A stretch of DNA of 51,346 nt from Clostridia bacterium (GCA_017536635.1 JAFXHA010000085.1:1-51346); one strand, 5' to 3'; positions 23,026 through 32,351 are shown, counted from the stretch's first letter. Numbers and translations: made by a program. Notes: generated by a model from the sequence alone, not told the origin.

Positions 23026-24786
23026 ATGAGCATCATCAATAATGTCAAAAAGGCTGATCAGCCCGCAAAGCAGCAGGAGATCAAGGTTCACACAAGGCCC
23101 AAGACCGCACGTTTGTACGAAAGAGTCAACGATTCCACCGATTTTTGCCGTCATATAAGAAAGCACGGCGACAAGGTAGCATACACGTATTTTGATAAAA
23201 ATAAGCAGCTCTGCGACCTTACTTATGAGCAGCTTTACAGAAAGATACTCAAGACCGCGGCAGGACTTACCGACGCGGGTTATGCCGGAAAGAAAATAGC
23301 TATTATCGGTGAGACCTCGGTCGAGTGGATAAGCGCTTACCTCGCTATTCTTTGTATCGGCGGTGTTGCTATTCCTATGGATAAAGAGCTTGAGATACCG
23401 GTTATCGAGGGCTTTCTTGAGACCGCTGAGGCTGACGGAATAATATATTCCAGAACCTTTAACGGCAAGTTTGAGTCGGCGATGAAGTCGCATCCCACGC
23501 TCAAGCTTTTCGCGGCTATGGATCCCGATGAGGAAGAGCTCGCGCGCGGCGCGGTTTCTACCCATATGATCCGCAAGGCAGGCTCAGCTCTCGTTAAGCA
23601 GGGATACGTTCTGCCTAAGGTAGAGAACAGAGATAAGATGGCTGAGATGCTCTTTACGTCCGGAACCACGGGCACGAGCAAGTGCGTTATGCTGAGCCAG
23701 AAGAATATATTCTCGGTAGTTTGCTCGGCTTGCGAGACGGTTGACTTTAACCCCGACGACGTTATCGTTTCGGTTCTTCCCATACACCATACCTATGAGC
23801 TCGCGGTAATGCTTGCGGCTCTTGTGTACGGTATACACGTTTGTATCAACGATTCGCTTACTCACGTGCTCAGAAACTTCCAGCTCTTCAAGCCTACCGG
23901 ACTCGTTCTCGTTCCGCTCTTCGTTTATACTATGTATAAGAAGGTATGGTCCGAGGCAAAGCGTACGGGACAGGATAAGAAGCTCAAGCTCGGTCTCGGT
24001 GCTTCCAAGGCAATGATGAGCGTAGGACTTGACAAGCGCCGTCAGATATTCGGCGCGGTGCTCGAGGCATTCGGCGGCAGACTTGAAAAGATCATCTGCG
24101 GCGGTGCGGCACTCAATCCCAGAATGATAGAATTCTTCGAGAGCATCGGTATCTCTATATACGAGGGCTTCGGTATTACCGAGTGCGCACCTCTTACCTT
24201 TGTAACACCCTACTATGCGCGCAAGTATGGCTCGGTGGGTCCTGCTGTTCCTTGCTGCCAGGGAAGGATCGGCGAGGGTGTGCTTAACGATAAGGGCTAT
24301 ATCGAGGGCGAGATACAGATCAAGGGCGACAACGTAATGCTCGGATATTATAAGAATCCCGAGGCAACCGCGGAAGTATTTACCGATGACGGCTGGTTCC
24401 GTACGGGAGATATGGGTTATATGGATAAGGACGGATATTTCTATATCACGGGACGTCTGAAGAGCGTTATCGTTCTTGAGAACGGAAAGAACGTTTTCCC
24501 CGAGGAGATAGAGGAATATCTCGGAAACATCGAGCTTATAGCAGAAAGCGTAGTTGTCGGACGTCAGAACGGATCGAACGTAACGCTGACCGCTATCGTA
24601 TTCCCCGATCACAAGAAGTTTGATGATGAGGCTACCGACGAGGAGATCAGAGAAGCCATCGAAAAAGAGATCAACGCTATGAACAAAAAGCTGCCCACCT
24701 ACAAGCAGATAAAGGGAATTGAGTACCGTAACGTTGAATTTGAAAAGACCACGTCCAAAAAGATAAAGAGACATCTCGTTAAATAA
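23026..24786 (+). CDS. AMP-dependent acyl-CoA synthetase/ligase
   Basis: 586 aa, ANL superfamily. It activates a carboxylic acid to an acyl adenylate and transfers it to CoA or another thiol. Motifs: P-loop TSGTTGTSK (about 210-218), GFGITECAPL (about 381), GWFRTGDMGY (about 456), the hinge GRLKSVIVLENGKNVFPEE (about 476-494) and a catalytic Lys in TSKKIKRH near the C terminus. The N-terminal 30 residues are a charged extension. Closest in style to long-chain fatty-acid-CoA ligases, though an acyl-ACP synthetase is also possible. The gap to the MarR gene is 32 bp. Confidence 0.88.
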   Translation: MSIINNVKKADQPAKQQEIKVHTRPKTARLYERVNDSTDFCRHIRKHGDKVAYTYFDKNKQLCDLTYEQLYRKILKTAAGLTDAGYAGKKIAIIGETSVEWISAYLAILCIGGVAIPMDKELEIPVIEGFLETAEADGIIYSRTFNGKFESAMKSHPTLKLFAAMDPDEEELARGAVSTHMIRKAGSALVKQGYVLPKVENRDKMAEMLFTSGTTGTSKCVMLSQKNIFSVVCSACETVDFNPDDVIVSVLPIHHTYELAVMLAALVYGIHVCINDSLTHVLRNFQLFKPTGLVLVPLFVYTMYKKVWSEAKRTGQDKKLKLGLGASKAMMSVGLDKRRQIFGAVLEAFGGRLEKIICGGAALNPRMIEFFESIGISIYEGFGITECAPLTFVTPYYARKYGSVGPAVPCCQGRIGEGVLNDKGYIEGEIQIKGDNVMLGYYKNPEATAEVFTDDGWFRTGDMGYMDKDGYFYITGRLKSVIVLENGKNVFPEEIEEYLGNIELIAESVVVGRQNGSNVTLTAIVFPDHKKFDDEATDEEIREAIEKEINAMNKKLPTYKQIKGIEYRNVEFEKTTSKKIKRHLVK

Positions 24787-24852
24787 GTCGGATCGACTTG
24801 AATTTTAAATTATTTATAAAACGTCGGAATCGACTTTTAGGAAAGGTTAATT

Positions 24853-25716
24853 ATGTTTGATTACGTTATTTTGACAGATTCGGGAAGCGATCTTACCGTT
24901 GAACAGGCAAAGGAACTCGATATATCTCTTATCGACCTTAGCCTTTTGGTTGAGGGCGGAGAGCCCCGGAAAAACAGAGATGTTGACGTAAAGGGCTTTT
25001 ACGGACTGCTTCGCGAGAAGAAATCGGCGTCCACCGCAGCAGTAAACATTCAGGATTTTCTTGCTGCTATGAGCGAGTGCGTTGATGCGGGTAAGGACGT
25101 TCTTTACATCGGATTTTCTTCGGGACTCAGCAGTACCTTCAGCGCAGGATATAACGCGGCGCAGGAGCTTGCAGAGGCACATCCCGATAGAAAGATATAC
25201 GCAGTTGATACGCTTTGCGCGTCGCTCGGTCAGGGACTTATCGTATATCTTGCCGCAAAGATGAGACTTGAGGGCAAGAGCATCGAAGAGGTAAGAGACT
25301 TCGTTGAGCAGAACAAGCTCAATCTCTGCCATTGGTTCACGGTTGACGATCTGTTCTTCCTGAAGCGTGGCGGACGAGTAAGTGCGGCGACCGCTGTTGT
25401 CGGCACTATGCTTGGAATCAAGCCTGTAATGCACGTTGACAATGCGGGTAAGCTTATTAAGGTTACCACCGCGCGCGGCAGACGAGCATCGATCGATGCG
25501 CTCGCGGCAAAGATCGGCGAGACGGGCATTGATCCTGCAAACCAGACTATGTTTATTTGCCATGGCGACTGTATTGAGGATGCTGAATATCTTGCTGAAA
25601 AGATCAAGAAGGACTACGGCGTAAAGGAAGTTGTTATAGGATATACGGGAGTCGTTATCGGTTCACATTCGGGCCCCGGAACTTTGGCGTTATTCTATTT
25701 GGGAACGGAAAGGTAA
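24853..25716 (+). CDS. DegV-family fatty-acid-binding protein (FakB-like)
   Basis: 287 aa, full-length DegV fold. Visible hallmarks are TDSGSDLT at the N terminus, FSSGLSSTF (about 88-96) around the ligand carboxylate, and GVVIGSHSGPGTL near the C terminus. In FakA/FakB systems this protein holds the fatty acid while FakA phosphorylates it. The next gene, six bases downstream, is that kinase. The gap upstream holds two short palindromes (AAGTCG/CGACTT and GTCG/CGAC) that may pause or attenuate transcription. Confidence 0.9.
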   Translation: MFDYVILTDSGSDLTVEQAKELDISLIDLSLLVEGGEPRKNRDVDVKGFYGLLREKKSASTAAVNIQDFLAAMSECVDAGKDVLYIGFSSGLSSTFSAGYNAAQELAEAHPDRKIYAVDTLCASLGQGLIVYLAAKMRLEGKSIEEVRDFVEQNKLNLCHWFTVDDLFFLKRGGRVSAATAVVGTMLGIKPVMHVDNAGKLIKVTTARGRRASIDALAAKIGETGIDPANQTMFICHGDCIEDAEYLAEKIKKDYGVKEVVIGYTGVVIGSHSGPGTLALFYLGTER

Positions 25717-25722
25717 GATGAT

Positions 25723-27381
25723 ATGAAGTTAGACGGACCAGCACTATATGCGATGATGCTTTCGGCATCTAACGCACTCAATAATAACAGAGAAGCAATA
25801 AACAATATGAACGTATTTCCTGTTCCTGACGGAGATACGGGTATAAATATGTCTCTTACGCTTGACGCGGTAAAGCAGATAGACGACCCTTCGGTAAAGG
25901 TCTCCGATCTTTCCAAGAAGATAGCGTCTGTTATTTTGCGCGCGGCAAGAGGAAACTCGGGAGCGATCCTTTCGCTTTTCTTCAGAGGAATGTCTAAGGC
26001 ATTCGTTGACGTTGAAGAGGTGGACAGCGCTGACGTTGCGCGTGCGTTCAGAAAGGGAACCGATGAGGCTTACAGAGCTGTAATGAATCCCACCGAGGGA
26101 ACTATTCTCACGGTTATGAGAAAGTGTACCGAGGCGGCTGAGCAGGCTGCTGCTGAGGGCAGATTCAAGGGCGATGTGCGAGGAATGTTCGAGTATATCG
26201 TAGATATCGGCGCGGATGCGCTTGCGCATACTCCCGATCAGCTTCCCATACTTAAAGAGGTCAACGTTGTTGACGCGGGCGGATACGGCTTTATGACCGC
26301 GCTCAACGGTATGCTTGCAGCACTTAATAAAAAGCCCGTAGAGCTTATTAACACTACTCCCGCGACTGAAAGTGGCGAGGCTGATTTTGCTAACTTTGAT
26401 ACCGACAGCATCACCTTCCCGTACTGCACCGAGTGCATCGTAGAGAAGAGTGAGGAGTTTGCGGGCGAGGACAAGGCAGAGGAGCTTCATAAGTTCGTTG
26501 GAGGTATGGGCGATAGTGTAGTATTTGCCGAGGACGATACGATAATCAAGATCCACGTTCATACCGACCATCCCGGTCTTGTGCTTGACAAGGCGTGCGA
26601 GTACGGTATGCTCGTTACCGTAAAAGTTGAGAATATGCGTAAGCAGCACTCCGCGCTCGTTGCTTCCGAGCAGGAGGTCAAGGAAGCAAAAGAGGCTGAA
26701 AGAGCACCCGTTATTGCAGAGCCCGTAAATGAGCACGGCTTCGTTTCGGTTTGTATGGGCGAGGGTGTCAGATCCACCTTCCTTGATCTTGGCGTTGATA
26801 ATACCATTTTCGGCGGTCAGACTATGAATCCCAGCACGCAGGATATTATCGACGGAGTTATGGCTACTCCCGCGAAGAACGTATTCGTGCTTCCAAACAA
26901 TAAAAACATCTATCTCGTTGCGGTTCAGGCGGCAAAGCTCGTTAAGGACAGAAACGTTATAGTTATGGAGACGAGAAGCGTTCCGCAGGGAATTTCCGCG
27001 ATGATCGCTTACAATGCTGACGCATCGGTCGAGGAAAACGTTGCTATGATGAACGACGCGATCGCCGCTGTCAAGAGCATTTCGGTAACTCACGCGGTAA
27101 GAGATACCGTTATCGAGGGCGAGCGCATTGAGAACGGTCAGATGCTCGGTATGCTTGACGGCAAGATAGCTCACGTTGCTGATACGAGCGAGGAATGTAT
27201 CGAAAACATCGTTTCGGGAATGACTAACGCGTCCTTTGTTACCGTATTCTACGGTGAGGATATTTCCGAGGATCAGGCAAATGGCGTGGTCGATATCATT
27301 TCCGCAAAGCTTCCCGATGCAGAGATCGTTGTGGTCAACGGCGGTCAGCCTATCTATACCTACATCATTTCGGTAGAGTAA
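25723..27381 (+). CDS. fakA: Fatty acid kinase subunit FakA (DAK2/YloV family)
   Basis: 552 aa, the usual length. The N-terminal DAK phosphatase-like domain has PVPDGDTGINM (33-43), whose Asp residues bind Mg-ATP, and RGNSGAILSLFFRG (about 86-99). A middle domain and the C-terminal DegV-like DUF1949-type end follow (GGQPIYTYIISVE). It phosphorylates FakB-bound fatty acid to acyl phosphate for phospholipid synthesis. Placement directly after a DegV/FakB gene supports the call. An R1 repeat with a terminator follows. Confidence 0.9.
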   Translation: MKLDGPALYAMMLSASNALNNNREAINNMNVFPVPDGDTGINMSLTLDAVKQIDDPSVKVSDLSKKIASVILRAARGNSGAILSLFFRGMSKAFVDVEEVDSADVARAFRKGTDEAYRAVMNPTEGTILTVMRKCTEAAEQAAAEGRFKGDVRGMFEYIVDIGADALAHTPDQLPILKEVNVVDAGGYGFMTALNGMLAALNKKPVELINTTPATESGEADFANFDTDSITFPYCTECIVEKSEEFAGEDKAEELHKFVGGMGDSVVFAEDDTIIKIHVHTDHPGLVLDKACEYGMLVTVKVENMRKQHSALVASEQEVKEAKEAERAPVIAEPVNEHGFVSVCMGEGVRSTFLDLGVDNTIFGGQTMNPSTQDIIDGVMATPAKNVFVLPNNKNIYLVAVQAAKLVKDRNVIVMETRSVPQGISAMIAYNADASVEENVAMMNDAIAAVKSISVTHAVRDTVIEGERIENGQMLGMLDGKIAHVADTSEECIENIVSGMTNASFVTVFYGEDISEDQANGVVDIISAKLPDAEIVVVNGGQPIYTYIISVE

Positions 27382-27388
27382 ATAATTA

Positions 27389-27560
27389 TGTTACTTTCTT
27401 TTGAAAAAGAAAAGCCGCTTTTTTGAAAAAAAGCTTGGCAAAAAACTTCCCACAAGATAGGACTTGTGGACATACCACTCGAAATAACGAATACCGTTAT
27501 CGATAATTTATTGAATTTCTAAGGAAAAAACCCGTCGGACACTACGTACCGACGGGTTTT
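27389..27560 (+). repeat. Composite hairpin repeat R1, copy 2
   Basis: Same hairpin order as at 15478. The variable stem here is CCACAAG (27450-27456)/CTTGTGG (27463-27469), different from copies 1 and 3 yet fully paired. The ATAACG/CGTTAT stem is at 27484-27500. It lacks the second block. Confidence 0.85.
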
Positions 27561-27563
27561 GAT
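27527..27563 (+). terminator. Terminator stem of R1 copy 2 (after fakA)
   Basis: AAAACCCGTCGG (27527-27538) pairs with CCGACGGGTTTT (27549-27560). Confidence 0.82.
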
Positions 27564-27590
27564 TGTATTATGGATAACACGTGTTTTGGT

Positions 27591-27776
27591 TGTAGGGACC
27601 GACGTCCTCGGCGGTCCGCGTGTCTAACGAAAACGAATAAAACAACACGGCTACGAAAATATATATCCTTGCAAATACAAAATTACATTTACGTTACGAA
27701 CGGACCGTCGACAATGTTCGCAAAGCGAACTTAGCAAGCTTGCCAAAAGCAAGCGATAGGACGCCGGTCCCTACGT
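27591..27776. repeat. Inverted pair of R2 repeats, right arm interrupted
   Basis: The left arm is 27591-27620. The right arm starts CGGACCGTCG (27701-27710) and resumes ACGCCGGTCCCTAC (27761-27774). The 50 bases between them are absent from the equivalent arm at 32245 and contain two hairpins (GTTCGC/GCGAAC and GCTTGC/GCAAGC), so they look like an insertion. Confidence 0.65.
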
Positions 27777-27834
27777 TAGATATCCGCAATCTAACACATA
27801 TCTCGGTAGGGGAGGGGTTCCCCCTCCCGCCGTT
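27767..27834. repeat. Dispersed repeat R4, copy 2
   Basis: Close match to 15809-15872 through CTACGTTAGATATCCGCAAT and the GGAGGGG/CCCCCTCC end. Confidence 0.7.
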
Positions 27835-27852
27835 AGCGCAAATGTAATTTAT

Positions 27853-27903
27853 CCTTTCCAAAAGGAAAAGGTGGAGCTTGAAAAGCAAAAAAAGGAAGAG
27901 GTG
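27853..27903 (+). repeat. Degenerate single R3 end
   Basis: CCTTTTCC/GGAAAAGG-like hairpin followed by a GAGCTTGAAAAGC stretch and GGAAGAGGT, matching the left end of the element at 15893. No partner end is found nearby. Confidence 0.5.
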
Positions 27904-28116
27904 CCGAACATCTTCCATTTTTCGAAAAACTTTAATTTTTTTACCACCAAGTGTAATTTTTTCATCGATTTTGGTAATTTTTTAAGTAAAAATCCACCAC
28001 TTTTATCTGATGCATTTATGCAAAAAATATTAAAAAATAGTCATTTTTGTGCATTATTTCCAAACACATATTTTGACAAAAAAGAACTTTTTTTGACTGA
28101 AAACTTTAAGATCCCC

Positions 28117-28198
28117 TGTGGAAAACCTTGTGGAAACTGTGGAAAACCTTGATTTTACTAGCTTTTGCAAGACTGAATTTTTTATTGCCTGTGGAAAA
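28117..28198 (+). other. Cluster of DnaA-box-like TGTGGAAAA words in AT-rich DNA
   Basis: TGTGGAAAA occurs at 28117, 28138 and 28190, TGTGGAAAC at 28129, and one more TGTGGAAAA at 28445. The reverse complement TTTTCCACA is one base from the DnaA box consensus TTATCCACA. The surrounding 27900-28410 is very AT-rich and holds no credible gene. It could be a DnaA-binding regulatory cluster; an origin is not supported because no dnaA or dnaN lies nearby. Confidence 0.4.
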
Positions 28199-28411
28199 CT
28201 TTTGTAAAAAATCTTGTCAATAGCTTTTTGAAAAAAAGATAAAAATCTGCATTATGCACAAAGCTTAATAAATAAAATGATAAAATAAAAAACGCCTTAA
28301 CTTTTGTGCCGATAAAAACTCAATTACAAGATTAAAAATTTGTACTTGAAATTTTTTATGCAGAATTTGTTAATTTTTTTGCAATATTGCTTAAAAGTTA
28401 AGAAATACCTC

Positions 28412-28440
28412 TTTACATATTTGCGTTTTTGTGATATTAT
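28412..28440 (+). promoter_or_regulatory. Promoter of the PFOR gene
   Basis: TTTACA (28412-28417), 17-bp spacer, TATTAT (28435-28440) with TGA before the -10. A TGTGGAAAA word (28445-28453) covers the expected start site. Confidence 0.78.
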
Positions 28441-28482
28441 ATTATGTGGAAAATTTTATTGCAATTATGGAGGTATATCAAC

Positions 28483-31400
28483 ATGGCAATTGAAAGAAAA
28501 AAAATGTCCATGGACGGTAACACCGCCGCCGCGCACGTATCGTACGCATTTACGGAAGTTGCCGCCATCTATCCCATTACTCCTTCTTCGGTAATGGCAG
28601 AGCTCACTGATGCTTGGTCCGCAAACGGTCTCAAGAACATCATGGGCGAAAACGTAAAGGTAATGGAGATGCAGTCCGAGGCAGGCGCTGCAGGTACTGT
28701 TCACGGTTCTCTCGCAGCAGGCGCTCTTACCACTACATACACGGCTTCTCAGGGTCTTCTCCTGATGATCCCCAATATGTACAAGATCGCCGGTGAGCTT
28801 CTCCCCTGCGTTATCCACGTATCCGCACGTTGCGTTGCTTCGCACGCACTTAACATTTTCGGAGATCACTCCGACGTTTACGCTTGCCGCCAGACAGGTT
28901 TTGCTATGCTTGCAGAATCTAATCCTCAGGAAGTTATGGATCTCGGCGCAGTAGCTCACCTTGCTACTATCAAGAGCCGTGTTCCTTTCCTTAACTTCTT
29001 CGACGGCTTCCGTACCTCTCACGAGATCTCTAAGGTTTCCGCTTGGGACTACAAGGATCTTGAGGAAATGGTTGACAAGGATGCTATCGCAGCATTCCGC
29101 GCTCGCGCTATCAACCCCGAGCAACCCGTTCTTCGCGGATCTGCTGAAAACGGAGATATCTTCTTCCAGCACAGAGAAGCTTGTAACCCCTACTACGATG
29201 CGCTTCCCGCGATCGTTGAGGAGTACATGGACAAGGTAAATGAAAAGCTCGGAACAAACTACAAGCCCTTCAACTACTATGGTGCTGAGGACGCTGAGCG
29301 CGTTATCATCGCTATGGGCTCCTTCTGCGACGTTGCAGAGGAGGTTATAGATTACCTTCTCGCTAAGGGCGAAAAGGTTGGTCTCGTTAAGGTAAGACTT
29401 TACAGACCTTTCGTTGCGGCAAAGCTTTCTGAGGCGCTTCCCGCAACTGTTAAGAAGATCGCTGTTCTTGACAGAACCAAGGAGCCCGGCGCTCTTGGTG
29501 AGCCTCTCTTCCTTGACGTTGTTGCAGCTCTCAATGAGGTTGGCAGAAACGACATTAAGGTAGTTGGCGGCCGTTACGGTCTCGGATCCAAGGATACTCC
29601 TCCTTCTTCCGTATTTGCAGTATTTGAGAATCTCGAAAAGGATGCTCCCAAGAATCACTTTACCATTGGTATCGTTGACGATCTTACGGGACTTTCTCTC
29701 GAGGAAAAGGCAGCTCCCGACACCGCTCCTTCCGATATGATCCAGTGCAAGTTCTGGGGTCTCGGCGGAGACGGAACCGTTGGAGCTAACAAGAACTCCA
29801 TCAAGATCATCGGTGACCACACCGATAAGTTCATTCAGGCATACTTCCAGTATGACTCCAAGAAGACCGGCGGTGTTACCATTTCTCACCTCCGTTTCGG
29901 CGATTCGCCCATCAAGTCTTCTTACTACATCAACAAGGCTGACTTCGTTGCGTGCCACAACCACGCATACCTCGGCAAGTACGATATGATCTCCGACGTT
30001 AAGCCCGGCGGAACCTTCCTTCTTGACTGTCAGTGGTCGGACGAGGAGCTCGATGCTCATCTTCCCGCATCGGTTAAGTCTCATATCGCTAACAACAACA
30101 TCAAGTTCTACACCATCAACGCAACCAAGCTCGCTATCGATCTTGGAAACGCAAAGGTTAAGAATACCGTTCTCCAGTCCGCATTCTTCTCGCTCGCTAA
30201 GATCCTTCCCATCGACGAGGCTATCGAGTACATGAAGTATATGGCAACCAAGTCCTATCTCAAGAAGGGACAGGCTATCGTTGACCTCAACCATAAGGCA
30301 ATCGATGCAGGCAAGGATGCTCTCCATCAGGTCGTTGTTCCTGAGGCTTGGAAGAACGCAGGCGTTACCGCTCCCGAGGCTAAGGTTACCGGCGAGCGCG
30401 CAGATCTCGTTGACTTCGTTAACGATATCGTTATGCCCGTTGTTAAGATGAAGGGTGATTCGCTCACCGTTGGAACCTTCGCAAAGTATGCTGACGGTAC
30501 CTTCCCGCAGGGCTCTGCCGCTTACGAGAAGCGCGGAGTTGCAGTTATGGTTCCCAAGTGGATCCCCGAAAACTGCGTACAGTGTAACACCTGTGCATTC
30601 GTATGTCCTCACGCAGCTATCCGTCCCTTCGCTCTTACCGAGGAAGAGGCAGCAAACGCTCCCGAGACTACGAAGTATACCGCAAAGCCCGTAATCAAGA
30701 CCAACTACAAGTTCACTATGGCTATCTCGCCTCTTGACTGTATGGGTTGTACCCTCTGTGTTAAGGCTTGTCCCGTTACTGCTAAGGCAGAGAAGGACGG
30801 CACCGACAAGAAGGCTATGGTTATGGTTCCTCAGGCAAGCGAGCTCGATCAGCAGGCTCCGTTCGATTACTGCGTAGCTAACGTATCTGAGAAGAAGGAG
30901 CTCATCGACAACAAGGTTAAGGGCAGCCAGTTCAAGCAGCCTCTCCTTGAGTTCTCCGGATCCTGCGCAGGATGTGCTGAGACCTCTTACGCTCGTCTTA
31001 TCACCCAGCTCTTCGGTGAAAGAATGTATATCTCCAACGCTACCGGATGTTCTTCTATCTGGGGCGGATCTGCTCCCGCAACTCCTTATACCGTAAATAA
31101 GGAAACCGGTAAGGGTCCCGCATGGGCTAACTCCTTGTTCGAGGACAATGCTGAGCACGGTCTCGGTATGGCTCTCGGTCAGAAGACTATTCGTGAGAAG
31201 CTCATCGGTAAGGTTGCCGCTATGGCAGAATCTGACAAGGCTTCCGACGAGTTCAAGGCTGCTGCAAAGGCATATCTTGATTCCAAGGATGACGGTAAGG
31301 CAAACGCTGCTGCTACCGACGCACTCGTAGCTGAGCTCGAAAAGGCTGCAGCTGAGGGCTGTCCCGTAGCTCCCGAGATCCTCGCTGAGAAGGATTACCT

Positions 31401-32061
31401 CTCCAAGAAGTCCGTATGGATCTTCGGTGGAGACGGATGGGCATACGACATCGGCTTCGGCGGTCTTGACCACGTACTCGCATCCGGCGAGGATGTAAAC
31501 GTTATGGTATTCGATACCGAGGTTTACTCCAACACCGGTGGACAGGCTTCCAAGGCATCGCAGATCGGTCAGGTTGCACAGTTCGCAGCAGCAGGTAAGG
31601 CTATCGGCAAGAAGGATCTTGCACAGATCGCTATGTCCTACGGCTACGTTTACGTTGCACAGGTTGCTATGGGCGCTGATATGAACCAGCTCCTCAAGGC
31701 TCTTACTGAGGCAGAGGCTTACAACGGACCTTCGCTCATCATCGGCTACGCTCCTTGTGAGATGCACGGTGTTAAGGGCGGAATGCAGAACTGCCAGCTC
31801 GAGATGAAGAAGGCAGTTGAGGCAGGCTACTGGCAGATGTTCCGTTACAATCCTGCGGCAGAGACAAACAAGCTCACTATCGACTCTAAGGCTCCTACGG
31901 GTAACTACGTAGACTTCATTAAGTCCGAGACCCGTTACGCTCGCCTTGTACAGTCCTTCCCTGAAAAGGCAGAAAAGCTCTTCGCACAGGGTGAGGAGAA
32001 CGCAAAGGCTAAGTACGACAGACTTCAGAAGCTTGCTACCCTCTACGGTAACGAAGAATAA
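28483..32061 (+). CDS. nifJ: Pyruvate:ferredoxin (flavodoxin) oxidoreductase
   Basis: 1192 aa, the full one-polypeptide form. It converts pyruvate and CoA to acetyl-CoA, CO2 and reduced ferredoxin in the cytoplasm of anaerobes. The N-terminal thiamine-type domain (YAFTEVAAIYPITPSS) is followed by the gamma-type and CoA regions. Two 4Fe-4S motifs CVQCNTCAFVCP (about 697) and CMGCTLCVKACP (about 752) come next. The proximal-cluster Cys pair SCAGCAE is near 829, and the thiamine diphosphate motif GDGWAYDIGFGG with SNTGGQ lies near 983-1020. The start at 28483 has GGAGG nine bases upstream; an upstream in-frame ATG at 28444 falls at the transcription start. Codon choice is strongly biased, as expected for an abundant enzyme. 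Confidence 0.97.
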   Translation: MAIERKKMSMDGNTAAAHVSYAFTEVAAIYPITPSSVMAELTDAWSANGLKNIMGENVKVMEMQSEAGAAGTVHGSLAAGALTTTYTASQGLLLMIPNMYKIAGELLPCVIHVSARCVASHALNIFGDHSDVYACRQTGFAMLAESNPQEVMDLGAVAHLATIKSRVPFLNFFDGFRTSHEISKVSAWDYKDLEEMVDKDAIAAFRARAINPEQPVLRGSAENGDIFFQHREACNPYYDALPAIVEEYMDKVNEKLGTNYKPFNYYGAEDAERVIIAMGSFCDVAEEVIDYLLAKGEKVGLVKVRLYRPFVAAKLSEALPATVKKIAVLDRTKEPGALGEPLFLDVVAALNEVGRNDIKVVGGRYGLGSKDTPPSSVFAVFENLEKDAPKNHFTIGIVDDLTGLSLEEKAAPDTAPSDMIQCKFWGLGGDGTVGANKNSIKIIGDHTDKFIQAYFQYDSKKTGGVTISHLRFGDSPIKSSYYINKADFVACHNHAYLGKYDMISDVKPGGTFLLDCQWSDEELDAHLPASVKSHIANNNIKFYTINATKLAIDLGNAKVKNTVLQSAFFSLAKILPIDEAIEYMKYMATKSYLKKGQAIVDLNHKAIDAGKDALHQVVVPEAWKNAGVTAPEAKVTGERADLVDFVNDIVMPVVKMKGDSLTVGTFAKYADGTFPQGSAAYEKRGVAVMVPKWIPENCVQCNTCAFVCPHAAIRPFALTEEEAANAPETTKYTAKPVIKTNYKFTMAISPLDCMGCTLCVKACPVTAKAEKDGTDKKAMVMVPQASELDQQAPFDYCVANVSEKKELIDNKVKGSQFKQPLLEFSGSCAGCAETSYARLITQLFGERMYISNATGCSSIWGGSAPATPYTVNKETGKGPAWANSLFEDNAEHGLGMALGQKTIREKLIGKVAAMAESDKASDEFKAAAKAYLDSKDDGKANAAATDALVAELEKAAAEGCPVAPEILAEKDYLSKKSVWIFGGDGWAYDIGFGGLDHVLASGEDVNVMVFDTEVYSNTGGQASKASQIGQVAQFAAAGKAIGKKDLAQIAMSYGYVYVAQVAMGADMNQLLKALTEAEAYNGPSLIIGYAPCEMHGVKGGMQNCQLEMKKAVEAGYWQMFRYNPAAETNKLTIDSKAPTGNYVDFIKSETRYARLVQSFPEKAEKLFAQGEENAKAKYDRLQKLATLYGNEE

Positions 32062-32074
32062 TTAAACCAAAATC

Positions 32075-32104
32075 AAAGTGCCGCGCATCTGCGCGGCACT
32101 TTTT
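32075..32104 (+). terminator. Terminator of the PFOR gene
   Basis: AAAGTGCCGCGC (32075-32086), loop ATCT, GCGCGGCACTTT (32091-32102), then TT. Confidence 0.92.
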
Positions 32105-32133
32105 GTGTTGATTGAGGATGACGATATTTTTAA

Positions 32134-32272
32134 TGTAGGGACCGACGTCCTCGGCGGTCCATTATTAACACAAATGTAATTTTTTTATATTTATAATTTA
32201 TACATTTTTGTATCCTGGTGTTTGGTTCGTTTTCCACAGACACACGGACCGTCGGGGACGCCGGTCCCTACA
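32134..32272. repeat. Inverted pair of R2 repeats, intact
   Basis: The left arm 32134-32160 (TGTAGGGACCGACGTCC...) and right arm 32245-32272 (...GACGCCGGTCCCTACA) are reverse complements with about three mismatches. They enclose 84 AT-rich bases with no gene. This MITE-like layout is the uninterrupted version of 27591-27776. Confidence 0.65.
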
Positions 32273-32318
32273 AAAAGACATCCTGATTCTTAACCCATTT
32301 TGAAAGTTTTTGAAGATT

Positions 32319-32351
32319 CCAAAGAAACTTTTTTCCAAAAAGTTTCTTTGG
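32319..32351. repeat. 15-bp perfect hairpin, related to 38651-38686
   Basis: CCAAAGAAACTTTTT (32319-32333), loop TCC, AAAAAGTTTCTTTGG (32337-32351). The copy at 38651 has C instead of A at stem position 4 and a matching G on the other arm, a compensatory change. Confidence 0.75.

Noticed and set aside
27871..28152. 93-codon frame before the PFOR gene
   Set aside because: It starts inside a degenerate repeat, has Phe/Asn/Lys-rich AT-driven composition and no family resemblance.
28117..28453. Chromosomal origin of replication
   Set aside because: The words are only near-matches to DnaA boxes, and no dnaA, dnaN, gyrase or rpmH gene is in the window. Kept only as a regulatory-site candidate.
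28465..31767. Long open frame antisense to PFOR
   Set aside because: It is a by-product of strong codon bias on the coding strand; the plus-strand product is unmistakable.
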